Below, in pieces: positions 19,566-31,034 of a DNA stretch of 64,000 nt (position 1 is the first letter of the stretch; each line of letters starts with the position of its first letter). This stretch comes from Aelia acuminata. Its lineage: Eukaryota > Arthropoda > Insecta > Hemiptera > Pentatomidae. The stretch is taken from contig OU426979.1 in assembly GCA_911387785.2 (NCBI GenBank), positions 107,288,827-107,352,826 of the forward strand, in the 5' to 3' direction. The position numbers and the translations under genes are program-made. The notes beneath the pieces were generated by a model. That model had not been told where the DNA came from, searched no databases, and was given only the letters and a program-made list of their open reading frames with translations.

Positions 19566-20315
19566 TGTTAAGTAATAAATTTAAATTAAGTAAATATCAA
19601 GAAAAAAATGATTGAAAGTAAAAGGGGGTTAAACCCTGGTGAGCTCAGAGAGCAAATGGAAATCAAACAAAATTATATATGTAAAATCGCTTACCTCGAA
19701 CTGCTGGACCGCATGGCATAACCTGAAATCAGAGCTACGTGGCAGAAGGAAAAAGGGGTAAAGGGAAAAGGAATACAATAGGACGAACCACATTGAGCCC
19801 TGATCCTGGCAATAGGCAGCTAGTCTCAAGCTGGAGGTGAAGAAAAAGACGATCCCTTTCAAGAGATTATATAAAAAACGCAGCGTACATGAAAATGACG
19901 ATACACGCATATATTACGAATTCGTAGTTGACGCACATTAATTTACTTAAGTACATAAAAATGACTAGTAAAGGGCGTATGACTACGAACGACATCCGTT
20001 CGTTCTGAATGACGAAACAGGAGTATATTACGAATTCGTAGTTGAAGCACATTAATTTACTTAAGTACATAAAAATGACTAGTAAAGGGCCTATGACTAC
20101 GAACGACATCCGTTCGTTCTGAATGACGACACAGGAGTGCGGCTAAGGGCCCAGACGTGGATTAAGGGGTCAGACTCCACATAAATAATTTAACATAGTT
20201 TATTTAGCCTTTGAGTACCCCTTATAAACAAATTAATAACTTATCAAATTATTATAAAAATTTATTAAATATAGATGATTTATAAAAATATGAATTTTAT
20301 TGAAATTAATGAACA
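19566..20315 (-). repeat. 3' LTR of the BEL/Pao element (750 bp)
   Basis: TG...CA ends. Contains a tandem duplication of about 121 bp (about 19910-20130), recognised by ACGAATTCGTAGTTGA followed by TACTTAAGTACATAAAAATG and CGTTCGTTCTGAATGACGA. The same duplication is in the other LTR. Confidence 0.95.
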
Positions 20316-20488
20316 CCGCCCGGCAATGAACGAGTTCTGTTCATTCAAATAAGTAAGAATAAACAAATTTAAGCGTAAAAACATAAGGCTTAAACAATGT
20401 AAATAAAAATCAAATAGAATTTAAAAAGATAAAAAAAGGAAAACTTCTCAAAATAACTATTTACAAAATATAAAACAGATGAGTTATT

Positions 20489-23400
20489 TTACTCTTCTTG
20501 TTTATTTATGGGTAGGCGAAAAACCTTAAGGGCAGGTCTTTCATAGAGTCCACTACGAGTATTTACCATCACACTCCTCACTACTCCATCCTTGCCGGGG
20601 AACACTTTAGTTATTCTTCCCAAAGGCCAGCTGAGAGGTGGGCAATTGGGTTCACTCAAGATGACTATGTCGCCGACTTCAAGATTCGATGTCTTCTTGG
20701 TCCACTTCGACCGAGCCTGAAGAGTGGTCAGATATTCAAGACGCCACTGCCGCCAGAATCGCTGAACCATTGCAGTGATTAATTGATAATGACGAAGAGA
20801 ACCATTCTGGTATTCTGTCACATCTTCTTCAGGTAGGGAAGTCAATGGTCTCCCAATCAGGAAGTGGGCAGGTGTAAGCGCACAATAGTCCTCAGCCTCA
20901 GAAGAAATAGGAGTGAGGGGACGAGAATTTAAGATCGCCTCAATTTGTGTGATCAAGGTGATGAACTGAAACAAAACCAAAGTGGAAGCACCTATTACCC
21001 TTTTCAAATGAAATTTGGCAGAGCCAACTGCTCTCTCCCAGAGACCTCCTTGGTGGGGAGCAGAAGGGGGAATAGTAGAAAATTCAATTCTATTGGAAAA
21101 CAGAAAATCACGAACAAGGTTATTATTAACGTGCTTAGACAAAAGCAGCCTTAACTCTCTCTCGAGATGTGCCCTTGTGCCTACAAAATTTTTACCACAA
21201 TCGGAAAAGAGGCGAGAAGGAACACCACGCCGAGAAATGAAACGTTTTAAAACATCAATAAAGGAATTAGAGGACAGATCGTGAGCAACCTCTAAATGCA
21301 CTGCCTTGGTTGACATACATATAAAAATGCACAAGTAAACCTTGACCAGGGTGGCCTTACGCAATGGATATGGCTTCACAAGAAAGGGGCCACAATAATC
21401 CATCCCAGAATGCCAAAATGGTGGTGAAGGATTCACCCTAACGGCAGGCAAATCAGCCATCAAAGGAAACGAGGGGCGAGGAGCAACACGGAAACACCGA
21501 ACACAACGGTGAATAACCTTCCGTACAACTTGGCGAGCCGAAAGTATCCAATAAGTCCAAGCAAGCTGGAATTGGATCTGCGAGGGTCCAGCGTGTCCCA
21601 AACTCTCATGATAGTGACGGACAAGTAATTCAACTAAACGATGTCCCTTTGGCAACAAAATGGGACAAGGTCGGGAGAAGATAGAGGCGTTAGCCAAACG
21701 GCCTTTAATCCTCAGGACACCCTTTTCATCAATGAAAGGAGCCAATTTCTGAATGGCAGGACGGGGCAAGCAGCCTTTCTCCATTGCTTTTATATCCTCA
21801 GAAAAGGACTGATGTTGGATATGCTTAATTATAAGCCAAAGTGCATGATCACGAATGCCAACTGGAGATTTGAAAGGATCCCTGATCAAGAAAACCCATC
21901 GAACCATGAGGGATGCCACTCGAAGAACTCTGGACCAGGTGGAAATATTATTAAACAAATCTTGCTCTGGCTCAGAAGAGGGCAAAGCGGCAACAACAGG
22001 AACCTTCAATTCCAACTCCTTATCTGAGTGATGGATAACCTTATCTAAGACAGGCCAACAATCAGGAGAATTTTTTAAGAAGGGAGGACCAGACAACCAA
22101 AGAGATGTCAAATAGGAAATATTAGCAACACCACGACTGGCGACATCAGCCGGGTTTAAAGCTCCAGGAACATGACGCCACTGACTAGGGAGTGTCCAAT
22201 CAACAATATCAGCAACACGATTAGCGACAAATGTCTTGAGCAGGTGTGGTTCAAGCCTAATCCAGTCCAAAACTATGGAGGAATCAGTCCACAAGAACAC
22301 GCTGTCAAGCTTGATATCAACTGCTAATAGGGAAACGTAATGCCTGGTAAGTTTGGCTAACAAATGTGCACCCAACAATTCTAAACGAGGAATAGAACAA
22401 GACCTTAATGGGGCAACTCTAGTTTTGGAGCTAATGAGATTTACACTTACACTGTTACCCTGCGAGCAACGAAGGTATAAAACCGCACCGTAACCTGCAA
22501 GACTCGCATCACAAAAACCGTGAATCTGAACATTACCAGAACTATATAGGTGTCTGGGGATGGAGAAATCTCTAAACAAGTCTAATGAGTGTTTGAATTC
22601 AGACCATTCTTTCTGCATTTCGACAGGAATGGGAGAGTCCCAATCAAGGGGTAAACGCCAAAGTCTTTGAAAGAAGCACTTGGCATACATAACAACAGGT
22701 GAGACATAACCACCAGGATCATAAAGCTTTGCAGTCTGAGCTAACACCAGACGCTTTGTTACGGGCTTGTCATAATCAATTACCATCTCTTCAATAGGAA
22801 AGCTGAAAGCATCGGATTCGGGACTCCAGACGAGGCCCAGAACACGTATGGCATCTAGGGGCACTCGATCACCAATTGGGATGCTATCCAGTAATGCAGG
22901 AGAATTACTGGCCCATTTTTTCAAAACAAAACCACCGGAATTCAACAGTGAAACCAGCTCATCCCTAAGATGGAGGGCATCGATCAGACAATTATCACCT
23001 CCATGAATATCATCAACAAAGGTATTTCGTAAAAGAATACGAGAAGCCCTAGGAAACCTGGTAGCCTCATCCTTGGCCAATTTTAACAGAGTAGCAACAG
23101 CTAGATATGCCGAGGGCCCTACACCATATGTGACAGTACACAGAGCGTAGCATTTAACCTCGCTATACTCATCATCACGCCACAAGATGCATTGATAGGG
23201 TCTATCCTCGGGATGAACCATAATCTGGCGGTACATCTGCTCAATATCGCAAGTAAATACAAACTGGCACAGACGAAACAATGTCAGAATATCAGACAGT
23301 AGGGCAAGAACGTTTGGCGCAGGAAGTAGGACAGAATTCAAAGAATGAAAGGTCGAAGAAAAGTTCTTAGAACTGGCATCAAATACCACCCGTATCTTTG

Positions 23401-25720
23401 AAGTATCCCCATGTGTTTTATAAACACCATGATGAGGGATGAAGTATCGGGGAAAAGATGGATCAGTTACTAACTTCATGTGATCTTTGGCCTCATAATC
23501 GGCCATAAATTGAATGTACAACCTTTTGAATTCAGGATCTAATCTAAACCTACGCTCTAAAGAACTCAAGCGAGAAAGGGCATTATCATATGAATTCCCT
23601 ATTAATTGTTTGCCACCTTTTATAAAGGGCAACCTGACCTGATATCTCCCAGAGTCTAATCGTTGGGTTGTGTTATTGAAAATCCTTTCACATTCCAACT
23701 CATCGGAAGATATTTTCCGCACAGAGGGTACATCCTCCAAGGACCAAAATTTTTGCACAGAATCACACAAAGTATCATCAGGAGACGATATAAGGGCAGT
23801 AGGAGCACCGTGTAGGCTAGCTGGAATACCAGAATGGGATGCTGCAAGAGAAGGACCCACTGCAACATGGGATAAGGCAGGTAGAGGAGAACTTCCCATA
23901 ACCACAGACCCAAAAGAAGTCAGCACCACAACAGGTAAACCATCCCCTAGAGGCACTATGGGCCCTAATAGGGATGATGCCACAACATCAGCGGATAGAA
24001 GAACATCCACCCGCGAGGGTATATCAAAGGTGGGATCGGCAAGAATATAATTTTTGGCCCTTTTAACAACATTGGGAGGTACATGAAACCTGGGATTATC
24101 AGCAGTGATATCACTTAAAATATAAAACAAATGATTGGAAGTCACAATCTTGCCTTTGAGGTCACAAACAGAAAGCATACACTGACCTCTAGCGGTGGTA
24201 GTGGAAGAACCAATGCCACTAATAGAAGCATCACCAAAAAACCGAGAACAATTCAACCTTTGGACTAAATTTTCTGTCACAAAACTGGCATGCGAACATG
24301 AATCCAGCAATGCTCTAGCTATTATGTACTGTGTGGGTGAAATTTGCAGCCTAACGAGCGCAGTTGGGAGGATCACCCCAGATCTCCTGGTAGATATTCC
24401 AACAGACATACAAGCAACATTAGCTGCAGTCGAGGACTCAGGAAAGTGTAACAATGAATGATGCCCATCAGAACTACAATACTCACAAGGCTCGGAATTA
24501 GCACAATTTTTACCCTTGTGAGCTGGAAACAAACACCTAACACACAAGCCCTTGGACTTCACTGTTTTGAAACGCCCACGAGGGGTCAGCATGGAAAATT
24601 GAACACAAGAAAATATATTATGTTCCTTGGATGAACAAATATTACACTCCTTGATAACAGTAGTAGATAATGAGGAAAATGATTTATTGGGTAAAAATTT
24701 ATTTTTATTAGGACCTTTAGACTTATTAAATCTTGAAGCACTAGGTGATTTAGAAGGGACTGATGCTCCAAGCGAAGCATTTTCTAATGCCCTAACATGA
24801 CAATGAAGAAAATCTATAATATCCTTTATGGAAGGAAAATCAATATTAGAAACAGACTTCTCAAATAAATCCCTTAAATTACCAGGGAATTTGGATAAAA
24901 TAAATTGAACATAAACCAAATCCTGCACATGGGTATCAGGCTTATTCTTTATAAAATTCTCAAGTGAAGAAAAATGTACCTGATGTTGGTCAAGGAAATC
25001 CCTAATTGAATCGACATTATCTAACAAGGAGGGTAAATTTAAAATTCCATTAGAATGAATACTAACAGTGCGCCTGTTATTTGAAAATCTTTCTTTCAAA
25101 AGTTTAAGAGCTGAAGCATAATTACCTTCTGTGAATGGCAAATGTTTTACCACATTCAATGCAGAACCTTCAAGGTGACTGAGGAGGTACTCGAATTTTT
25201 GAGAAACACTTAAATGAGGTGAGGAGTCCACCAAAGTCTCAAATCTACTCAAAAAGGACTCAAAGTCAGTATAAGAACCTGAAAACTTATTAATTTTAAT
25301 TTTAGGTAAAATAACAGAAGAACTATTCAAATTAATTGAGCCTTGATTATCAATAACAGTTGAAGAAGCTAAAGGCACAATAGGAGCAGTATATTTAGCA
25401 ACCATAAACAACAACTTATTGAATAAACCTTTCAATTCAGAAACCTTTTTCTCAAGTATTTCTTCTGTAAGTCCCTCACACAAAGTCTCAGCTGAGATAT
25501 AAGGTGATATAAAATTTTCAAACTCCTTGAGCTCAGCCCTAAGAGAATCTTCAAGGTAATCTGCTGATGATTTTGCTTGCAGGGGTGGTAAACTCTGTAA
25601 AGTATCAACATTATTATGAATTGAATTCAAGGAGCCTTTAATCAAGGTGACTGTCCTGTTGAACTGAATTAAACTCATTTTTGGAGGCATATTGACAAGA
25701 AAGTAATTTACACAAATCAA
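20489..25720 (-). CDS. BEL/Pao gag-pol polyprotein
   Basis: A single intact frame of 1743 codons; the true start is probably Met11 or Met15 (MPPKMSLIQF). Order: gag with a DUF1759-like region (about 140-330, KINKFSGSYTDF); Cys/His zinc knuckles (about 360-425); aspartic protease with ALLDSCSHASF near 473 (DSC in place of the usual DTG, common in BEL); reverse transcriptase with catalytic FVDDIHGG near 901; RNase H (FCDASLAGYGA near 1066, WTDSS near 1146); integrase with a zinc-binding HYHESLGH..C..C region from about 1370 and DDE residues in SGMDYCGPF, FSDCGKNF and GGLWERA (about 1440-1556); and a DUF5641-like C-terminus (VGDIVILSE near 1683). All steps of LTR retrotransposition are covered. 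No stop or frameshift. Confidence 0.95.
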   Translation of the reverse strand: MICVNYFLVNMPPKMSLIQFNRTVTLIKGSLNSIHNNVDTLQSLPPLQAKSSADYLEDSLRAELKEFENFISPYISAETLCEGLTEEILEKKVSELKGLFNKLLFMVAKYTAPIVPLASSTVIDNQGSINLNSSSVILPKIKINKFSGSYTDFESFLSRFETLVDSSPHLSVSQKFEYLLSHLEGSALNVVKHLPFTEGNYASALKLLKERFSNNRRTVSIHSNGILNLPSLLDNVDSIRDFLDQHQVHFSSLENFIKNKPDTHVQDLVYVQFILSKFPGNLRDLFEKSVSNIDFPSIKDIIDFLHCHVRALENASLGASVPSKSPSASRFNKSKGPNKNKFLPNKSFSSLSTTVIKECNICSSKEHNIFSCVQFSMLTPRGRFKTVKSKGLCVRCLFPAHKGKNCANSEPCEYCSSDGHHSLLHFPESSTAANVACMSVGISTRRSGVILPTALVRLQISPTQYIIARALLDSCSHASFVTENLVQRLNCSRFFGDASISGIGSSTTTARGQCMLSVCDLKGKIVTSNHLFYILSDITADNPRFHVPPNVVKRAKNYILADPTFDIPSRVDVLLSADVVASSLLGPIVPLGDGLPVVVLTSFGSVVMGSSPLPALSHVAVGPSLAASHSGIPASLHGAPTALISSPDDTLCDSVQKFWSLEDVPSVRKISSDELECERIFNNTTQRLDSGRYQVRLPFIKGGKQLIGNSYDNALSRLSSLERRFRLDPEFKRLYIQFMADYEAKDHMKLVTDPSFPRYFIPHHGVYKTHGDTSKIRVVFDASSKNFSSTFHSLNSVLLPAPNVLALLSDILTLFRLCQFVFTCDIEQMYRQIMVHPEDRPYQCILWRDDEYSEVKCYALCTVTYGVGPSAYLAVATLLKLAKDEATRFPRASRILLRNTFVDDIHGGDNCLIDALHLRDELVSLLNSGGFVLKKWASNSPALLDSIPIGDRVPLDAIRVLGLVWSPESDAFSFPIEEMVIDYDKPVTKRLVLAQTAKLYDPGGYVSPVVMYAKCFFQRLWRLPLDWDSPIPVEMQKEWSEFKHSLDLFRDFSIPRHLYSSGNVQIHGFCDASLAGYGAVLYLRCSQGNSVSVNLISSKTRVAPLRSCSIPRLELLGAHLLAKLTRHYVSLLAVDIKLDSVFLWTDSSIVLDWIRLEPHLLKTFVANRVADIVDWTLPSQWRHVPGALNPADVASRGVANISYLTSLWLSGPPFLKNSPDCWPVLDKVIHHSDKELELKVPVVAALPSSEPEQDLFNNISTWSRVLRVASLMVRWVFLIRDPFKSPVGIRDHALWLIIKHIQHQSFSEDIKAMEKGCLPRPAIQKLAPFIDEKGVLRIKGRLANASIFSRPCPILLPKGHRLVELLVRHYHESLGHAGPSQIQFQLAWTYWILSARQVVRKVIHRCVRCFRVAPRPSFPLMADLPAVRVNPSPPFWHSGMDYCGPFLVKPYPLRKATLVKVYLCIFICMSTKAVHLEVAHDLSSNSFIDVLKRFISRRGVPSRLFSDCGKNFVGTRAHLERELRLLLSKHVNNNLVRDFLFSNRIEFSTIPPSAPHQGGLWERAVGSAKFHLKRVIGASTLVLFQFITLITQIEAILNSRPLTPISSEAEDYCALTPAHFLIGRPLTSLPEEDVTEYQNGSLRHYQLITAMVQRFWRQWRLEYLTTLQARSKWTKKTSNLEVGDIVILSEPNCPPLSWPLGRITKVFPGKDGVVRSVMVNTRSGLYERPALKVFRLPINKQEE

Positions 25721-26357
25721 AATCTAAATAAAATACAACAAAAAATTAGTCTCACAAAATTAATGTATAAAATGTTTAAAAAGAAGAAAAAAAATGAACT
25801 ACTTACATATACATATATACACATACATGATAAACTTATAAAAAAGGAAATTATTGTAAACATTCTTCAATATTTCTTGCATTAAGAGCAATATGATACA
25901 AGACAAAGAAAAACTATGATCATTTGATAATGAACAAGAAATGTCATAAAAGTTAATTTATAATATAATATAATATAAATATACAAAATAGCAAAGAAAT
26001 GATATAATGTAGTATCAAAACAAAGAAACCTTCCCAATATCAGAGAACAATACGGTAGATAACCAAGACCAGGCTGCACAGGTTAGGTAAAGGCAGGCTT
26101 GACATGAAATTTCCTGTAGTCGAACAATGATGAATAAAGAATTTTAAATCAATTTTTTGGGTCAATTTTGACCAGAAAAAAAAAAACACAGACATAAAAA
26201 AAAAAAATTATTTAAAATTTTGATACACAGATATTTCATAAAAGAAAATGAGGTAATCAAAGGCATGAATAAAAAAAAAACACGTAATAATGAAATAAAT
26301 GAAAAATACGTAATGAATGCAAAAATATACATAAACTCATAAAATCCTCTGGTAGTA
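25721..26357 (-). other. 5' leader of the BEL/Pao element
   Basis: AT-rich untranslated region between the 5' LTR and the gag start, with A-runs at about 26178-26280. No coding signal. Confidence 0.7.
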
Positions 26358-27106
26358 TGTTAAGTAATAAATTTAAATTAAGTAAATATCAAGAAAAAAA
26401 TGATTGAAAGTAAAAGGGGGTTAAACCCTGGTGAGCTCAGAGAGCAAATGGAAATCAAACAAAATTATATATGTAAAATCGCTTACCTCGAACTGCTGGA
26501 CCGCATGGCATAACCTGAAATCAGAGCTACGTGGCAGAAGGAAAAAGGGGTAAAGGGAAAAAGAATACAATAGGACGAACCACATTGAGCCCTGATCCTG
26601 GCAATAGGCAGCTAGTCTCAAGCTGGAGGTGAAGAAAAAGACGATCCCTTTCAAGAGATTATATAAAAAACGCAGCGTACATGAAAATGACGATACACGC
26701 ATATATTACGAATTCGTAGTTGACGCACATTAATTTACTTAAGTACATAAAAATGACTAGTAAAGGGCGTATGACTACGAACGACATCCGTTCGTTCTGA
26801 ATGACGAAACAGGAGTATATTACGAATTCGTAGTTGAAGCACATTAATTTACTTAAGTGCATAAAAATAACTAGTAAAGGGCCTATGACTACGAACGACA
26901 TCCTTCGTTCTGAATGACGACACAGGAGTGCGGCTAAGGGCCCAGACGAGGATTAAGGGGTCAGACTCCATATAAATAATTTAACATAGTTTATTTAGCC
27001 TTTGAGTACCCCTTATAAACAAATTAATAACTTATCAAATTATTATAAAAATTTATTAAATATAGATGATTTATAAAAATATGAATTTTATTGAAATTAA
27101 TGAACA
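26358..27106 (-). repeat. 5' LTR of the BEL/Pao element (749 bp)
   Basis: Nearly identical to 19566-20315. On the minus strand this is the promoter-bearing 5' LTR. One base is missing in the second CATCCGTTCGTT copy relative to the other LTR. Confidence 0.95.
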
Positions 27107-27111
27107 CTCTC

Positions 27112-27507
27112 TAATATGGTAATAATCTAATAATAAATAATAAAAAAAAAAAAAATCTCACTCCGATAATTCTAATTTAATTGGTGGCTGAATTGCCCAC
27201 TTCTCTAGTCTTTTTATCAAGCTATTAATGTTTTATCCTCAGAGATGCAAAAAGAGCACAATGATTCCTCTTCTAGCTTCCACGATAGTATACATTACAC
27301 ATTTATTATAATGTGTATGCTTACATATCTCGCACCGTCAATGCAAGGCCTTCATAACTCCAAATAACGTATATCAGACCAAATTACATTTCTAGTGTTT
27401 TATTTAATCTTATAAATCCACCAGGAAGCAATCATTTAAGTTTAGAAGAGCAAATATTTTAGTTAGGAAACCACAATCACTAATAGTATTAATTTTCAAA
27501 CAACATA
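27112..27507. other. Intron sequence between two retrotransposons
   Basis: AT-rich, with nothing recognised. Confidence 0.5.
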
Positions 27508-27602
27508 TTTCCAAATGTTTTTTTTTTTTTTTTGAGGCAAGTGCACCGCGGCCCACATGGGCCTATTGTGCGCCTAAGTTCTTGCCTGGGTTCCAAGCTG
27601 CC

Positions 27603-30600
27603 CTAGAGGCTGATTTTCAGAACCTCAATGAACTTAAGAAGGCTGCTTGGATTGATTACCTCATGCGCCTTGGGGTCAGTAATGTGGTCCAGGCCAAACA
27701 ACCTGAATCTGAGTGCTGCGAGTCTGTCACAGAGGCAGACTATGTGATAGGCTGTTTCACGCTCTTTCTCACAGTATCTACAAATAGGTGATGCCGCTAG
27801 TTTGAGCCTATGCATGTGGCTTCTGAGCTTACAGTGTCCGGTGTATACAGCTGTAAGTCTTTTAATAGCATTCCTGTCAAGATTTAGTATCTCACTGCTC
27901 CTCTTGGCAGAAGGACTCTCTAGGAACAGTTTGGAATGTCGTAGGTTTTGAGTCATCCAAAATTGTTTTCTTTTTGCTCCATACATCTCCTCTATCCTCC
28001 TTTTGGCAGAGCTTTTGCTGATGCCACACACCGGTTCGGGAGTGATGGGTTTGATGGATCCTTTTCTAGCTAGAGTGTCTGCATTCTCATTTCCTGGTAT
28101 GCCAGTATGGCCTGGCACCCATTCTACGTTCACTCTGTTATTGTTTGCTAGGCTGTTGAGTCTTATTTTACACTCCCATATAACCTTGGAGTTTATGTTG
28201 TTGAGTGCACCAAGTGCAGCTTGGCTGTCTGTGTAGATAGTGATTGTCTTTCCAGACGGTTGTTCCCCCAGCAGCTCAAAGGCGCAATGGCTGATTGCCA
28301 GCACTTCTGATTGAAAGACAGTAGTGAAATTCCCCAATGAGGCAAATATGCCTTCGTTGGGTTTATCTTTCCTCCAGATGCCCGCACCCGACCTCTCGTG
28401 AGTGAGCCATCCGTATAACAGCCATTGTTTGGTATATGTGGTGTGTTGACCTTTATAGTGATATTAAAGTTAGTTTCCAATGAGCCACTGATCTGAATGT
28501 CAGAAAACATGGATAGGAGTCTATCCTTTTCAAGCTCTTGGAATATCTTCCAGTGTCCCCAGTTAGTTTGTACTTTTGAGGTTAGATTCAGCTTCACGAT
28601 TCTGTAGCAGGCCTTAAGGGCTTGCGCTTCCACCTCCATGTGCAGTGGAGCTAGGTTTAGCATCAGTTCCATGGTGGCGGTGGGTGTAGTTTTCATAGCG
28701 CCAGTTGTCATGAGGCAGGCTAATCTTTGCAGTTTGTATAACTGGGTTTTGTTTCTGCTTATCCCTGCCTTGTGCCACCAGACCAGGGAGGAATATAATA
28801 CCATAGGTTTAATAACCAAGGTGTAGAGCCAAAATGTCATTTTGGGCTTTAGTCCCCAGTCTTTGCCTATTGCCCTCTTGCAGGCCCATAGACACTTCAG
28901 GGCTTTGTTGGTCGTGAGTTCCACGTGTTTAGCCCAATTGAGTTTGTTGTCCAGCGTATCGCCTAGGTGCTTGACTGTTTTACTTTGGCTCAGCTGGACT
29001 CCCTCAATTGTTGGTAGGTTAATGGCTATTTTCCTCTTCAAGCTGAAGATACAAATGCTTACTTTCTGTGGATTGATGTTAAGTCCATTATTCTTGCACC
29101 AGTTCATTATAATTCTGGTTAATTTTATTTAGGAGGTCAGATAGGACATTTTGATGTCTACCTCCAACTAGGACTGCAATGTCATCAGCATATCCCTGTG
29201 CATAGAAGCCTGAGGTGTTTAGCTTTGTCAGTAGTGAGTCCACCACTAAGCACCACAGTAGCGGGGATATCATTCCACCCTGAGGACATCCACCTTTAGG
29301 TTTAATTAGTATCCTGCTGAAACCTCATTCAGAGAGTATTTGCCTTTCCCTCAGCATGGTCATGATCCATCTGACAGAAACTTCATTAATTTTCCTCTCC
29401 AACAGGGTTTTCTCTACTACCCTGTGAGGAGTTCTGTCGAAGGCACCTTCTATATCGATAAATGTGCCTATCGTGATTTCTTTGTGGTCTTTGTGGAGAT
29501 TTTTCAATTCTAGAGATTAAATTGTGTAGTGCCACCTCGCAGGATTTTCCTGCTTGGTAGGCAAATTGATTTTCACGTATTGAATGTGTTCCCACAAGTT
29601 GTTCCCTCACGTGCCTGTCAACCATTTTCTCCAATGTTTTCATTAGGAAGGAAGTCAGGCATATGTGTCTGAACGCTTTGGGGCTGTCATAGGTCCCTTT
29701 GCCGGGTTTTGGTATGTAGCAGACCTTGGATACTTTCCACTCATGTGGTAGGTATCCTAGCGCGAGGCTCCCTTGTAGCAATTCTAGGAAGTATGGTCTG
29801 AGTATGTGTGTTCCCCTCTGTAGGAGGACTGGAAATATGCCGTCAACTCTAGTTGACTTGTATGGGGCAAGCGTTTTAACTGCCCATGTAAGTTTGTTGC
29901 TGGTGATGAAGACTTTTGCCTGTCTCCACATTGCATGTCCAGTATCCTGTTCGTGGTGCAAGGGGACAGTTTCTGCTGTGCTGATTATTTCACAGTCAGG
30001 GAAGTGGGTCTTCGCCATGGCAACCAGTGTCTCCACCTCATTAGTGGTGAATCCCTCAGGCAGCCCTAGCGTGCCCAACATGCCCTGCTCTGAGTATTTA
30101 TTGATTATTTTGTTGACACGGCTTGTTTCCGGGATGCTGCTTATATCAGAGCAGAAATCTCTCCAAGCCCTGCGTTTTGCTGTTCTGACAGATTTATGGT
30201 ATTCTGTTAAAGCTTTCTTGTACTCAGTCCATCTGCCAGAGTTCTTAGAGGCATTAAACAACCTTCTAGTGAGGGTTCTTTGTTTTTGCAATTCATTGTT
30301 CCACCAGGAGACTTTCCTGTTGGATTTCTTTTTCCTTAGCGTGCAGCTGCTGTGATAGGACTTAATCATAGTATCTGTAAGTGTGGCATTCAGGCAGTCT
30401 AGCTGCCATTAATTAGTAATTATATTTGGGCAATCAATTAGGTATGTTTCGAGATTAGTGCAGTAGGTCTCCCAGTTAGTCAGTCTGGGGTTCCTGTATT
30501 CAGCTGCATACTCGGTGCTATTCAGTAGGTCATATCTGATATACCTGTGGTCTGAGCATGTCTGCATGTGAGCATCTGAGACGTGCCAATCCACAATATT

Positions 30601-30886
30601 CCTACTGATTGGCTTAGTGGCTAGTGTTATGTCAATTGCTTCCGATCTTGACCTATTGAAAAATGTCGGTTTATTGTCGGCCCACAGCAATGGGCTCCTT
30701 ATCCTCATAGGGTAGGTACCCAGCCAGCATAATGATGGATTTATTAGGGCTCCCTTGGGGAGTGTATATGGCTGCTGCAGAGTCTCTGGAACAGATTTGC
30801 CAAAGAGGCAGCAGTTTTAATTCCTTTCTATAAAGGATGCATGCTCTAGGGTTGTCAGTCACAGAGATACTATTGTATCCCGACAT
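27603..30886 (-). pseudogene. Broken ORF2 (endonuclease, RT, RNase H) of element B
   Basis: The coding match to element A ORF2 is spread over frames at 30886-30671, 30708-30409, 30369-29386, 29507-29325, 29273-29088, 29107-28193 and 28337-27603, so at least five frameshifts or stops are present. Recognisable parts are the endonuclease end (CSDHRYIRYDL), RT (FIDIEGAFDRTP, GYADDIAVL near 29190), RNase H (IYTDSQAALGAL, GHTGIPGNENADTLAR) and the terminal CRYCEKERETAYHIVCLC. The N-terminal endonuclease segment is shortened near 30700. It cannot make a functional protein. Confidence 0.9.
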
Positions 30887-31034
30887 TTTCAGCCCTTTGA
30901 GCTTGCCTTTGAGAAGGTAAGGTTCTTGAATAAAAATTATGTCAATATTCTTACCTTTTATGTATTGTTGCAGTACTCCACTTGCAGCTATGCAATGGTG
31001 GAGGTTAATCTGCAGCAGCTTCAGATGTGGTTTG

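Larger units (their letters stand above)
19561..27111 (-). mobile_element. Intact BEL/Pao LTR retrotransposon
   Basis: A 5-bp target duplication, CTCTC (19561-19565 and 27107-27111), flanks LTRs of 750 and 749 bp that begin TGTTAAG and end GAACA. Between them lies one uninterrupted gag-pol frame on the minus strand. The five-base duplication fits BEL/Pao integrases. By eye the two LTRs differ at about six positions (five substitutions, one single-base gap), under 1%, so the insertion is young. A purine-rich CCGGGCGG on the minus strand abuts the 3' LTR as a possible polypurine tract. No envelope-like gene is present. I could not identify a clear primer-binding site. Confidence 0.95.

Noticed and set aside
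20316..20488. Envelope-like gene downstream of BEL pol
   Set aside because: Only about 170 bp separate the pol stop from the 3' LTR and no ORF is present.
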